Notes under the pieces: generated by a model
The model's database searches: none
What the model saw: the letters and a program-made list of their open reading frames with translations, nothing else
What the model was told of the DNA's origin: nothing
In this document: piece by piece, positions 25,530 to 33,093 of the stretch
Position numbering within the stretch: position 1 is the first letter of the stretch
Layout: each line of letters begins with the position of its first letter
Translations under genes and position numbers: made by a program
NCBI RefSeq assembly: GCF_013393325.1
Contig: NZ_QJRC01000101.1
Coordinates: forward strand, 124,001 to 188,000
Source: Pseudomonas hunanensis
Lineage (GTDB): Bacteria; Pseudomonadota; Gammaproteobacteria; Pseudomonadales; Pseudomonadaceae
DNA length: 64,000 nucleotides
Reading direction: 5' to 3'

Positions 25530-26519
25530 ATGAGCTTCGTCAGCGTACAGAAACTGCAGAAGAGCTACGCCGGCAGCCCGGTATTCGAGAACATCGACTG
25601 CCACATCGAACGCGGCGAGTTCGTCACCTTGCTGGGCCCGTCCGGCTGCGGCAAATCCACCCTGCTGCGCTGCATCGCCGGGCTGACCCCGGTGGACAGC
25701 GGGCAGATCCTCCTCGACGGCCACGACATCGTGCCGCTAAGCCCGCAAAAACGTGGCATCGGCATGGTGTTCCAAAGCTACGCACTGTTCCCCAACATGA
25801 CCGTGGAGCAGAACGTCGCCTTTGGCCTGCGCATGCAGAAAGTCAAAACCGACGAAAGCCAGCTGCGAGTGCGCGAGGCCCTGGAGCTGGTTGAGCTGGG
25901 CACATTCGCCGGGCGCTACCCGCACCAGTTGTCTGGCGGCCAGTGCCAACGCGTGGCCCTGGCCCGCTCGCTGGTCACCCGCCCGCGCCTGCTGCTGCTC
26001 GACGAGCCGCTGTCGGCACTGGATGCGCGTATCCGCAAGCACCTGCGCGAGCAGATTCGCGCCATCCAGCGCGAGCTGGGGCTGACCACCATCTTCGTCA
26101 CCCACGACCAGGAAGAGGCGCTGACCCTGTCCGACCGCATCTTCCTGATGAACCAGGGCCGCATCGTCCAGAGTGGTGATGCCGAAACCCTGTACACAGC
26201 GCCTGTGGACCTGTTTGCCGCCGGCTTCATCGGCAACTACAACCTGCTCGACGCCGACAGCGCCAGCCGCCTGCTGCAGCGCCCGGTGGCCAGCCGCCTG
26301 GCGATCCGCCCGGAGTCGATCACCCTGGGCGTGAACGGCGAACTAGACGCAGAAGTGCGTAGCCACAGCCTGCTGGGCAACGTGATTCGCTACCGCGTAA
26401 AGGTGCGCGAAGTGGAGCTGGTGGTCGATGTACTCAACCGCTCGCCGGCAGACCTGCACGCGGACGGAAAACGGGTAAGCTTGTCGATCGACCCCACGGC
26501 GCTGCGGGAAGTGGCCTAA
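25530..26519 (+). CDS. ABC transporter ATP-binding protein (PotA-like)
   Basis: A 329-residue ATPase. Walker A is GPSGCGKST (~residue 35-43), Q-loop VFQSYALFPN, signature LSGGQCQRVALARSL (~135), Walker B LLLLDEPLSALD (~155), and the switch His is in FVTHDQEEA. A C-terminal TOBE-like domain follows residue ~235. It starts one base after the second permease stop and energises the importer. The subgroup is that of Fe3+, polyamine, thiamine and aminoethylphosphonate importers. Confidence 0.93.
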   Translation: MSFVSVQKLQKSYAGSPVFENIDCHIERGEFVTLLGPSGCGKSTLLRCIAGLTPVDSGQILLDGHDIVPLSPQKRGIGMVFQSYALFPNMTVEQNVAFGLRMQKVKTDESQLRVREALELVELGTFAGRYPHQLSGGQCQRVALARSLVTRPRLLLLDEPLSALDARIRKHLREQIRAIQRELGLTTIFVTHDQEEALTLSDRIFLMNQGRIVQSGDAETLYTAPVDLFAAGFIGNYNLLDADSASRLLQRPVASRLAIRPESITLGVNGELDAEVRSHSLLGNVIRYRVKVREVELVVDVLNRSPADLHADGKRVSLSIDPTALREVA

Positions 26520-26533
26520 GGAGACTCAACACA

Positions 26534-27187
26534 ATGGCACTGGCAATTTTCGATCTGGACGAAACCCTTATCCACGGCGACTGCGCGTCGCTGTGGAGCG
26601 AGCAGATGGCCCGGCTGGGCTGGGTCGACGGCAAGGATTTCCTGCGCCGCGACCATGAACTGATGGAAGCCTACGGCAAGGGCCACCTGCAGATGGAGGA
26701 CTACATGGCCTTCAGCCTGGAGCCGATTGCCGGGCGTACCCTGGAAGAAGTCGAGCACCTGGTGGAGCCGTGGGTGGAAGACGTGATCGAACCGATCATC
26801 TATGGCGACGCCTGCCGCTGCATTGCCGAACACCGCAAGCGTGGCGATCGCATTCTGATCATTTCTGCTTCGGGGACGCACCTGGTCGGGCCGATTGCGG
26901 CGCGGCTGGGGGTGGACGAGTACCTGGCAATCGAGCTGGAAGCGGTGAACGGGGTGTATACCGGCAAGACCCACGGGGTGCTGACCTACCGCGAGGGCAA
27001 GATCACCCGGCTGCTGGAGTGGTTGGATCAGGAGCAGGAAAATCTGGAGGGGGCGAGTTTCTATTCCGACTCACGCAATGACCTGCCGTTGTTACTGAAG
27101 GTGGACCATCCGCATGTGGTGAACCCCGATGCGGTATTGCGTGAACATGCCCAGACCAATGGCTGGCCGATCCTGAGCTGGAGCTGA
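26534..27187 (+). CDS. HAD-IB family phosphatase
   Basis: A 217-residue haloacid dehalogenase-type phosphatase. Motif I is FDLDETLI (nucleophile Asp and general acid), motif II is LIISASGTHL, the conserved Lys is near TGKTHG, and motif IV is FYSDSRNDLPLL. It is SerB-like in subclass. A GGAG site (26520-26523) lies between the ATPase stop and this ATG, so it is the last gene of the importer operon. It could dephosphorylate the monoester left by the phosphodiesterase, giving a two-step release of phosphate; that pathway is inference. Confidence 0.87.
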   Translation: MALAIFDLDETLIHGDCASLWSEQMARLGWVDGKDFLRRDHELMEAYGKGHLQMEDYMAFSLEPIAGRTLEEVEHLVEPWVEDVIEPIIYGDACRCIAEHRKRGDRILIISASGTHLVGPIAARLGVDEYLAIELEAVNGVYTGKTHGVLTYREGKITRLLEWLDQEQENLEGASFYSDSRNDLPLLLKVDHPHVVNPDAVLREHAQTNGWPILSWS

Positions 27188-27206
27188 AAGTACTTCATTG
27201 CCTGTT

Positions 27207-27286
27207 CTGGCCTCTTCGCGGGTGAACCCGCTTCCACGAAAGGGTGCGATCCCGGTGGGAGCGGGGTACCCGCGAAGGGGCCAGGC
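27207..27286. repeat. Inverted REP pair
   Basis: CTCTTCGCGGGTGAACCCGC and an opposing GAGCGGGGTACCCGCGAAG lie between the convergent HAD and quinone oxidoreductase genes. Confidence 0.8.
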
Positions 27287-27290
27287 CTGC

Positions 27291-28253
27291 TTACACCAGG
27301 CTCGCGTCGATCACCATCACCAGCTTTCCTGACACCTGATTGGTCTCAAGCTCGGCATACGCCGCCTGGGCAAACTCCACCGGGTAGGTATCGACCAGCT
27401 GCGGCGACAAGCGCCCTTCGGCAAACAGCGGCCACACCTGCTGCTGCAACTCACTCAGCAGTTCGGCCTTGAAGCCGTCATCACGGTTACGCAGCGTGGA
27501 GCCGGTAATCTCCAGGCGCTTGCCCAGCACCTGCGCCAGGTCCAGCTCGAACTTGCGCCCGCCCATCAGGCCGATGATCACCCAGCGCCCGTCACGGGCC
27601 AGCAGCTTCAGGTTGAGCTCACCGTAGCTGGCGCCCACCGGGTCGAGAATCACGTCGAACGGGCCAAAACCTTCCAGCGCGTCCAGGTTCTCGTTACGTA
27701 CCACACCACCCGCGGCACCCAGCGCTTGGCAATAAGCCAGGCGGTCCTGCGAACCGACGCTGACCCACACCGGGCTGCCAAACGCCTTGCACAGCTGGAT
27801 GGCGGCCGAGCCAACGCCACTGGCACCGGCGTGCACCAACACCTTCTCGCCAGCCTTCACAGCACCGAGCTGGAAGATGTTCAGCCAGGCGGTGGCATAC
27901 ACCTCCGGCAACGCCGCTGCTTCCTGCAGGCTCAGGCCTTCGGGCACCGGCAGTACGTGACGGGCATCGACCACCACTTCCTCGGCCATCGCGCCGCTGG
28001 CCAGCAGCGCGCAAACGCGGTCGCCCACCCGCCAATCGGCACCCGCACCTACCTCTTCAACCACCCCGGCACACTCCAGGCCCATGTACGGGCTGGCCCC
28101 TGGTGGTGGCGGGTACAAACCTTTCATCTGCAGCAGATCAGCGCGGTTCAGCCCCGCTGCGGCCACGCGAATGCGCACTTGGCCCGCGTCACAGGCCGGG
28201 CGTTCGGCCTCGACCCACTCCACATGTCCGTCAACGCCTTGCAATGCCTTCAC
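27291..28253 (-). CDS. NAD(P)H:quinone oxidoreductase, zinc-free MDR family (PIG3-like)
   Basis: A 320-residue medium-chain reductase. The N-terminal GroES-like part carries VAAAGLNRADLLQMKGLYPPPPG (split) and PYMGLECAGVVEEVG. The Rossmann part has VLVHAGASGVGSAAIQLCKAFG around residue 145. No zinc ligands are seen, which fits quinone oxidoreductases of the TP53I3/PIG3 branch. Such enzymes reduce quinones or enones with NADPH. It is a single gene, divergent from prc. Confidence 0.88.
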   Translation of the reverse strand: MKALQGVDGHVEWVEAERPACDAGQVRIRVAAAGLNRADLLQMKGLYPPPPGASPYMGLECAGVVEEVGAGADWRVGDRVCALLASGAMAEEVVVDARHVLPVPEGLSLQEAAALPEVYATAWLNIFQLGAVKAGEKVLVHAGASGVGSAAIQLCKAFGSPVWVSVGSQDRLAYCQALGAAGGVVRNENLDALEGFGPFDVILDPVGASYGELNLKLLARDGRWVIIGLMGGRKFELDLAQVLGKRLEITGSTLRNRDDGFKAELLSELQQQVWPLFAEGRLSPQLVDTYPVEFAQAAYAELETNQVSGKLVMVIDASLV

Positions 28254-28393
28254 AGTGCCTCCATAGTTGAATCATGACTGGGCCTGGGGAACGCACACCC
28301 CAGGCTTTTTGCAGTATTTGCCCGGTTCCATGGAACCGGCAACGGAAAAGACGGCCTACTATGCGTGATCAATTGCCTCCACGTCGAATCAGC

Positions 28394-30475
28394 ATGAAGC
28401 ATTTCCTCCCAAGCACCGCCCTCGCTGTCATGATCGGCCTGGGCAGCCTCACGCTCGGCGGCAATGCGGCGGCCGCCAACAAGTGGGACAGCCTGCAACC
28501 GGACCGCGACGAGATCGTCGCCAGCCTCAACGTGGTGGAATTGCTCAAGCGCCACCACTACAGCAAGCCCCCCCTGGACGATGCCCGCTCGGTCATCATC
28601 TACGACAGCTACATCAAGCTGCTGGACCCGGCGCGCAGCTACTTCACCGCTGCCGACATCGCCGAGTTCGACAAGTGGAAAACGCAATTCGACGATTTCC
28701 TCAAGAGCGGTAACCTGGACCCAGGCTTCACCATCTACAAACGCTACCTCGACCGCGTCAAGCAACGCCTGGACTTCGCCCTGGCCGAGCTGAACAAAGG
28801 CGTGGACAAGATCGACTTCACCACCAAGGAAACCTTGCTGATCGACCGCAAGGACGCACCGTGGATGAAGGACCAGGCCGAGCTCGACGACCTGTGGCGC
28901 AAGCGCGTGAAAGACGAAGTGCTGCGCCAGAAAATCGCCGGCAAGGAACCCAAGCAGATCCAGGAAACCCTGACCAAGCGCTACAAGAACCAGCTGGCGC
29001 GCCTGGACCAGACCCGTGCCGAGGATATCTTCCAGGCCTACATCAACACCTTCGCCCAGTCCTACGACCCGCACACCAACTACCTGTCGCCGGACAACGC
29101 CGAAAACTTCGACATCAACATGAGCCTGTCGCTCGAAGGCATCGGCGCGGTGCTGCAAAGCGACAACGACCAGGTCAAGATTGTGCGCCTGGTGCCGGCA
29201 GGCCCGGCCGCCAAGACCAAGCAAGTGGCCCCGGCCGACAAGATCATCGGCGTGGCCCAGGGCAACAAGGAAATGGTCGACGTGGTCGGCTGGCGCCTGG
29301 ACGAAGTGGTCAAGCTGATCCGCGGCCCGAAAGGTTCGGTGGTGCGCCTGGAAATCATCCCGGCCAGCAACGCGCCTAGCGACCAGACCAGCAAGATCGT
29401 GTCGATCACCCGTGAAGCGGTGAAGCTTGAAGAACAGGCAGCGAAAAAGTCGGTGCTCAAGCTCAAGCAGGACGGGCGTGACTACAAGCTGGGCATCATC
29501 GAGATCCCGGCTTTCTACCTGGACTTCAAGGCCTACCGTGCAGGTGACCCGGAGTACAAGAGCACCACGCGTGACGTGAAAAAACTGCTCACCGAACTGC
29601 AGAAGGAAAAAGTCGACGGCGTGGTCATCGACCTGCGCAACAACGGCGGCGGCTCGTTGCAGGAAGCCACTGAGCTGACCAGCCTGTTCATCGAGAAAGG
29701 CCCGACCGTGCTGGTGCGCAACAGCGATGGCCGCGTCGACGTGCTGGAAGACGAAAACCCAGGTGCCTTCTACAAAGGCCCGCTGGCGCTGCTGGTGAAC
29801 CGGCTGTCGGCCTCGGCTTCGGAGATCTTCGCCGGCGCCATGCAGGACTACCACCGCGCACTGATCATCGGTGGCCAGACCTTCGGCAAAGGCACCGTGC
29901 AGACCATCCAGCCACTCAACCATGGCGAACTGAAGCTGACCCTGGCCAAGTTCTACCGGGTTTCTGGGCAAAGCACCCAGCACCAAGGCGTGCTGCCGGA
30001 CATCGACTACCCGTCGATCATCGACACCAAGGAAATCGGCGAGAGCGCGCTGCCCGAAGCCATGCCGTGGGACACCATTCGCCCGGCGATCAGGCCGGCG
30101 TCCGACCCGTTCAAGCCGTTCCTGGCCCAGCTCAAGGCGCAGCATGAAGCACGCAGTGACAAGGATGCCGAGTTCACCTACATCCGCGACCGGCTGGCCC
30201 TGACCCAGAAGCTGATGAATGAAAAAACCGTCAGCCTGAACGAACAGGAACGTCGTGCACGCCATGATGAAATCGAGGCCAAGCAACTGGCGCTGGAAAA
30301 CGTCCGCCGCAAGGCCAAGGGTGAAGAGCCGCTGAAAGAGCTGAAGAAAGAGGATGAAGACGCGCTGCCGGCCGAAGATGAAAACACCAAGCCGGAAGAC
30401 GACGCCTACCTGTCGGAAACCGGTCGCATCCTGATCGACTACCTCAGCGCCAGCACCAAGGTGGCCAAGAAGTAA
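28394..30475 (+). CDS. prc: Carboxy-terminal processing protease Prc (Tsp)
   Basis: A 693-residue periplasmic serine protease when started at ATG 28394 (MKHFLPSTALAVMIGLGSLT, cleaved near NAAAANK). An in-frame ATG at 28361 would add 11 residues ahead of the signal peptide and is less likely. Order: N-terminal region, PDZ near residues 215-310 (SLSLEGIGAVLQ, VRLVPAGPAA), then the S41 catalytic core with Ser in RLSASASEIFAG and Lys in TFGKGTVQT. A long helical C-terminal domain follows. Prc trims proteins such as penicillin-binding proteins and, in Pseudomonas, takes part in anti-sigma factor processing. It ends at a Pho box/terminator region. Confidence 0.95.
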   Translation: MKHFLPSTALAVMIGLGSLTLGGNAAAANKWDSLQPDRDEIVASLNVVELLKRHHYSKPPLDDARSVIIYDSYIKLLDPARSYFTAADIAEFDKWKTQFDDFLKSGNLDPGFTIYKRYLDRVKQRLDFALAELNKGVDKIDFTTKETLLIDRKDAPWMKDQAELDDLWRKRVKDEVLRQKIAGKEPKQIQETLTKRYKNQLARLDQTRAEDIFQAYINTFAQSYDPHTNYLSPDNAENFDINMSLSLEGIGAVLQSDNDQVKIVRLVPAGPAAKTKQVAPADKIIGVAQGNKEMVDVVGWRLDEVVKLIRGPKGSVVRLEIIPASNAPSDQTSKIVSITREAVKLEEQAAKKSVLKLKQDGRDYKLGIIEIPAFYLDFKAYRAGDPEYKSTTRDVKKLLTELQKEKVDGVVIDLRNNGGGSLQEATELTSLFIEKGPTVLVRNSDGRVDVLEDENPGAFYKGPLALLVNRLSASASEIFAGAMQDYHRALIIGGQTFGKGTVQTIQPLNHGELKLTLAKFYRVSGQSTQHQGVLPDIDYPSIIDTKEIGESALPEAMPWDTIRPAIRPASDPFKPFLAQLKAQHEARSDKDAEFTYIRDRLALTQKLMNEKTVSLNEQERRARHDEIEAKQLALENVRRKAKGEEPLKELKKEDEDALPAEDENTKPEDDAYLSETGRILIDYLSASTKVAKK

Positions 30476-30508
30476 GGCAACGCGGCAATGATGGCAAATT
30501 AATGTGAC

Positions 30509-30541
30509 CTGTCATCAAACAGTCATCGCGCTGTCGTGAAA
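30509..30541 (+). promoter_or_regulatory. Candidate Pho box (PhoB binding) upstream of EAL gene
   Basis: Three consecutive 11-base units carry CTGTCAT, CAGTCAT and CTGTCGT, each followed by four bases (CAAA, CGCG, GAAA). This is the direct-repeat form of a PhoB site. It lies 53-85 bases before the EAL start. A promoter here would begin transcription about at the terminator stem that follows. Confidence 0.6.
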
Positions 30542-30546
30542 TACGA

Positions 30547-30581
30547 GGGCCGGGCATGCAGATGCCCGGCCCTTTCATTTT
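30547..30581 (+). terminator. Intrinsic terminator after prc
   Basis: GGGCCGGGCAT, loop GCAG, then the complement, followed by TTTCATTTT. It should end prc transcripts, 12 bases before the EAL gene start. Confidence 0.8.
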
Positions 30582-30593
30582 CAGGATTACGTC

Positions 30594-31514
30594 ATGACCG
30601 TTGCCGAACAGCTCGATGCCTTGAGTGCCATCCTGGCTCAACGCAGTATCCACAGCTTGTTCCAGCCGATCATGTGCCTGAGCGAGCAACGGGTGTTCGG
30701 CCATGAAGCGCTGACCCGTGGCCCTTCCAACAGCCCGCTGCACGCGCCGCTGAACCTGTTTACCATCGCCCGCCAGGCCGGCCGCCTGACCGAGCTGGAG
30801 GCCGCCTGCCGGGAGAGCGCCTGCCGACGCTTCAGTGAGCAGCAACTGCAGGGCAAGCTGTTTCTCAACATCTCGCCTGAATCGCTGCTGGAGCCACACT
30901 ACCCCTCCGGCCTGACCCTTAAACTGCTCGAACAGGTCGGCCTGCCGCCCAGCCGGGTGGTGATCGAGCTGACCGAGCACACCCCCACCGACGACTTCCA
31001 GCTGCTGTCCAACGCCCTGCACCATTACCGCGACATGGGCTTTTCGATCGCCATCGACGACCTGGGGGCGGGCTATTCGAGCTTGCGCCTGTGGTCGGAG
31101 CTGCGCCCCGAATACGTGAAGATCGACCGGCATTTCATCGACGGTATCCACCGCGACCCGCTCAAACGCGAGTTCGTCGGCTCAATCTTGCAGATCGCCC
31201 GGGCGTCAAAGGCGCAGGTGATTGCCGAAGGCATCGAGCTGGCGGAGGAACTGGCGGTGCTGAGGGAGATGGGGGTAGACCTGGTGCAGGGTTACCTGCT
31301 GGGACGGCCGCAGGAGCTGGGGGTGCGGGAACTACCGGCGCTGACGAGCCTGCCGCCGGCCGAGCAACCGACAGTGCGCTTGAATGCCACGATCGGGCAA
31401 TTGCTGGAGCTGCTTGGACGGCATCAGCACCTGAATGTACTGGAGGTGGTGGATGCGGACGGCAGGGCCTGCGGATTGATCCACAGGGATGCACTGCTTG
31501 TTACGGCCTCTTAA
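30594..31514 (+). CDS. EAL domain cyclic-di-GMP phosphodiesterase
   Basis: A 306-residue protein, EAL domain at about residues 15-245. All catalytic signatures appear intact: EALTRG, LFLNISPES, VVIELTEHT, SIAIDDLGAGYSSL, VKIDRHFIDG, VIAEGIE and QGYLLGRP. It should therefore hydrolyse cyclic-di-GMP. The last ~50 residues (ATIGQLLELLGRHQHLNVLEVVDADGRACGLI) look like one CBS half-repeat, after which the protein stops. Relatives next to prc in other pseudomonads continue into a GGDEF domain, from memory, so this is a shortened form. A Pho box upstream suggests induction by phosphate starvation, as described for RapA of P. fluorescens, which lowers biofilm formation. Confidence 0.88.
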   Translation: MTVAEQLDALSAILAQRSIHSLFQPIMCLSEQRVFGHEALTRGPSNSPLHAPLNLFTIARQAGRLTELEAACRESACRRFSEQQLQGKLFLNISPESLLEPHYPSGLTLKLLEQVGLPPSRVVIELTEHTPTDDFQLLSNALHHYRDMGFSIAIDDLGAGYSSLRLWSELRPEYVKIDRHFIDGIHRDPLKREFVGSILQIARASKAQVIAEGIELAEELAVLREMGVDLVQGYLLGRPQELGVRELPALTSLPPAEQPTVRLNATIGQLLELLGRHQHLNVLEVVDADGRACGLIHRDALLVTAS

Positions 31515-31543
31515 CGGACCGATTCACCCGTGAAGAAGCCTGA

Positions 31544-31912
31544 TCAGGCAGACTCGGGGTAGCTGTACTCGAACACCCGGACCACCTCGGAGGCATGCCA
31601 AGAAGCGGCCTCCATACCATCGACCGGCCCGGTAAACCGCCCCAGCCGCTCGACACACTCAAAAAAGCCAGTACGCGGCAAACGGCTGGCGCCTTGGCTG
31701 ATCACCAGCGAACTGCGCAAGGGCTGCTCGGCACGGGCATCCAACACGGCCAGGTATTCCAGCGCGGCGGTCAGCGTCTGCATGGCCGGGCTGGGTAGTT
31801 GCAAGCGCTCGATCAACGCTCGGTACGTCAGCAGGTGACGTTGTCGACGGGCCAGGTCAAGCTCGCCCAGCAGGTTATCCCAGTGCTGACGGCTGATCCT
31901 GACCTGGCTCAT
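31544..31912 (-). CDS. Hypothetical protein, second gene of an HTH two-gene module
   Basis: A 122-residue soluble protein of unknown function. The stretch LLTYRALIERLQLPSP ... RSSLVISQGASRLPRTGFF resembles a winged-helix-like segment that I recall from restriction/nuclease-associated proteins, but no nuclease residues are evident. Its ATG overlaps the stop of the upstream HTH gene (ATGA), so translation is coupled. The pairing of a DNA-binding antitoxin-like protein followed by a small partner is reminiscent of toxin-antitoxin units; this is not shown by sequence alone. Confidence 0.72.
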   Translation of the reverse strand: MSQVRISRQHWDNLLGELDLARRQRHLLTYRALIERLQLPSPAMQTLTAALEYLAVLDARAEQPLRSSLVISQGASRLPRTGFFECVERLGRFTGPVDGMEAASWHASEVVRVFEYSYPESA

Positions 31913-32247
31913 GATGGCTCGCTCCAGCCAGCCACCCCAAGATGCCAGGCCAAGGCGCGGCGGATGGCAGCATCCGGTTGGCGCTCGCCCGATTCGATCA
32001 TGGCCAGATACGCCGGGCTCACCCCGACATTGCGCGCCAGTTGCTCAGGGGCAATGCCCTTGGCCTGGCGAATCTGGGCGACTTCGCTGAAGGCCGGTAA
32101 TGGCGCACTGGCCGCCCCCCCCTGCGCTTCACTGACAACCGCCTCGGCAGGTGCCTGCCCCGCAGCCTTGAGCAAGGCCTGGTATTGCTCCCAGGGAACG
32201 ACTGCGTACTCGGGCTGACCGTCCCGGCTGATGACCTGAATACCCAT
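31909..32247 (-). CDS. Helix-turn-helix (XRE-type) regulator with Phd-like N-terminus
   Basis: A 112-residue protein. The first ~30 residues (MGIQVISRDGQPEYAVVPWE) resemble the N-terminus of Phd/YefM-type antitoxins. An Ala/Pro linker follows, then an XRE helix-turn-helix at about 53-105 (IRQAKGIAPEQLARNVGVSP, AYLAMIESGERQPDAAIRRALA). The ATG has AAAGGGG at a proper distance. Two perfect palindromes just upstream (32266-32284 and 32288-32304) suggest autoregulation. It is first in a two-gene operon with the 122-residue protein. Confidence 0.82.
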   Translation of the reverse strand: MGIQVISRDGQPEYAVVPWEQYQALLKAAGQAPAEAVVSEAQGGAASAPLPAFSEVAQIRQAKGIAPEQLARNVGVSPAYLAMIESGERQPDAAIRRALAWHLGVAGWSEPS

Positions 32248-32265
32248 TACAAACCCCTTTAAAAA

Positions 32266-32284
32266 GGATTACAGCATGTAATCC
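32266..32284. promoter_or_regulatory. Perfect 19-bp palindrome, candidate operator of the HTH module
   Basis: GGATTACA-GCA-TGTAATCC lies 19 bases before the HTH start codon, in the probable 5' untranslated region. Confidence 0.65.
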
Positions 32285-32287
32285 GTA

Positions 32288-32304
32288 GGCATAACCCTTA
32301 TGCC
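32288..32304. promoter_or_regulatory. Perfect 17-bp palindrome, second candidate operator
   Basis: GGCATAA-CCC-TTATGCC lies next to the first palindrome and overlaps the likely minus-strand promoter (TTGGTA upstream on that strand). Its sequence is unrelated to the neighbouring palindrome. Confidence 0.6.
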
Positions 32305-32364
32305 AATTATATTACCAACTCTGGGGTCTGTGCAGTTGAGGTGCAGTGAAGGCTCAGGCCGCTC

Positions 32365-32805
32365 TTAGTGCGTATTGCGTTCCAGCCGCAGCGCCTGCGG
32401 GGTGGCGGGCAGGCGCTCGACCACGCGCAGCCGTTCGGGCGCCTGGCTATCGCGCCAGGCTTTGAAGCGCGCCAGCTCGTCGGACACGGTTTTCAGCACC
32501 CAGCCCAGCACCGCGATGTCATCAAGAAAACCCACCCCCAGCAGCCAGTCGGGGATGGCATCGATGGGGCTGACGAAATACAGCAGGCCAGCCACGATGG
32601 TGACCAGCGCCCCAGGGCTGATGGCGCGGTACTCGCCGCGCCACCAGGCCAGGCACAGCGACTGTAACAGCTTCACATCTTCACGCAGCTGGCCGAGGCG
32701 CGGGCCTTTGCGCGCCACCGCGAACAGCAAGGCCGGCAAGCGGCCGCGGCTGAGCAGGCGCTCGGCCAATGGCAGAAAGCGGGCGAAATTCCAGGGTGCG
32801 CTCAT
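32365..32805 (-). CDS. YkvA family protein (DUF1232)
   Basis: A 146-residue protein with the DUF1232 signature LLYFVSPIDAIPDWLLGVGFLDD (split: SPIDAIPD then GFLDD) around residue 80 and hydrophobic segments on either side. GGAGG precedes ATG 32805. The family is small and membrane-associated, with no agreed function. A strong hairpin containing two DnaA-box sequences lies just upstream of its ribosome site. Confidence 0.87.
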   Translation of the reverse strand: MSAPWNFARFLPLAERLLSRGRLPALLFAVARKGPRLGQLREDVKLLQSLCLAWWRGEYRAISPGALVTIVAGLLYFVSPIDAIPDWLLGVGFLDDIAVLGWVLKTVSDELARFKAWRDSQAPERLRVVERLPATPQALRLERNTH

Positions 32806-32824
32806 GGAGCCTCCGAGAAGAAAA

Positions 32825-32851
32825 GGTTATCCACATTTATTGTGGATAACC
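32825..32851. promoter_or_regulatory. Inverted pair of perfect DnaA boxes / hairpin upstream of ykvA-like gene
   Basis: TTATCCACA (32827-32835), spacer TTTAT, then TGTGGATAA (32841-32849). Both arms equal the 9-mer DnaA consensus. The stem extends to 13 bp. On the minus strand it is followed by TTTTCTTCT and then the GGAGG of the YkvA-like gene, so it could act as a DnaA site or as an RNA attenuator hairpin. Confidence 0.5.
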
Positions 32852-33047
32852 TTGTGAACAGGGCGATATTTCTGACCTCCGGTGCCTGCCAGGCAAGGGT
32901 CCCGGTCAGATCGGGCGTTTTTTACACAGTCGTTTCACACCGGGGCTGGCTAAGCCGCAAACGATTTGCGTCAGAAACGTCCTACATCTTTACGCTTCAT
33001 CTCCTCGGACAGTATCAGCTGTTGCAGGTTCGTCCAATCGGCACAAA

Positions 33048-33078
33048 CGAAAACGCCCCGTCAGTGCGGGGCGTTTGC
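33048..33078 (-). terminator. Intrinsic terminator of the FKBP-type isomerase gene
   Basis: AAACGCCCCG/CGGGGCGTTT stem with loop TCAGTG, followed on the minus strand by TTTTCGTTTG, 18 bases after the stop codon. Confidence 0.8.
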
Positions 33079-33093
33079 GACTACCAGCCAATG

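Noticed and set aside
28250..30286. 678-residue open frame antisense to prc
   Set aside because: It mirrors the codon pattern of prc and has no recognisable domain.
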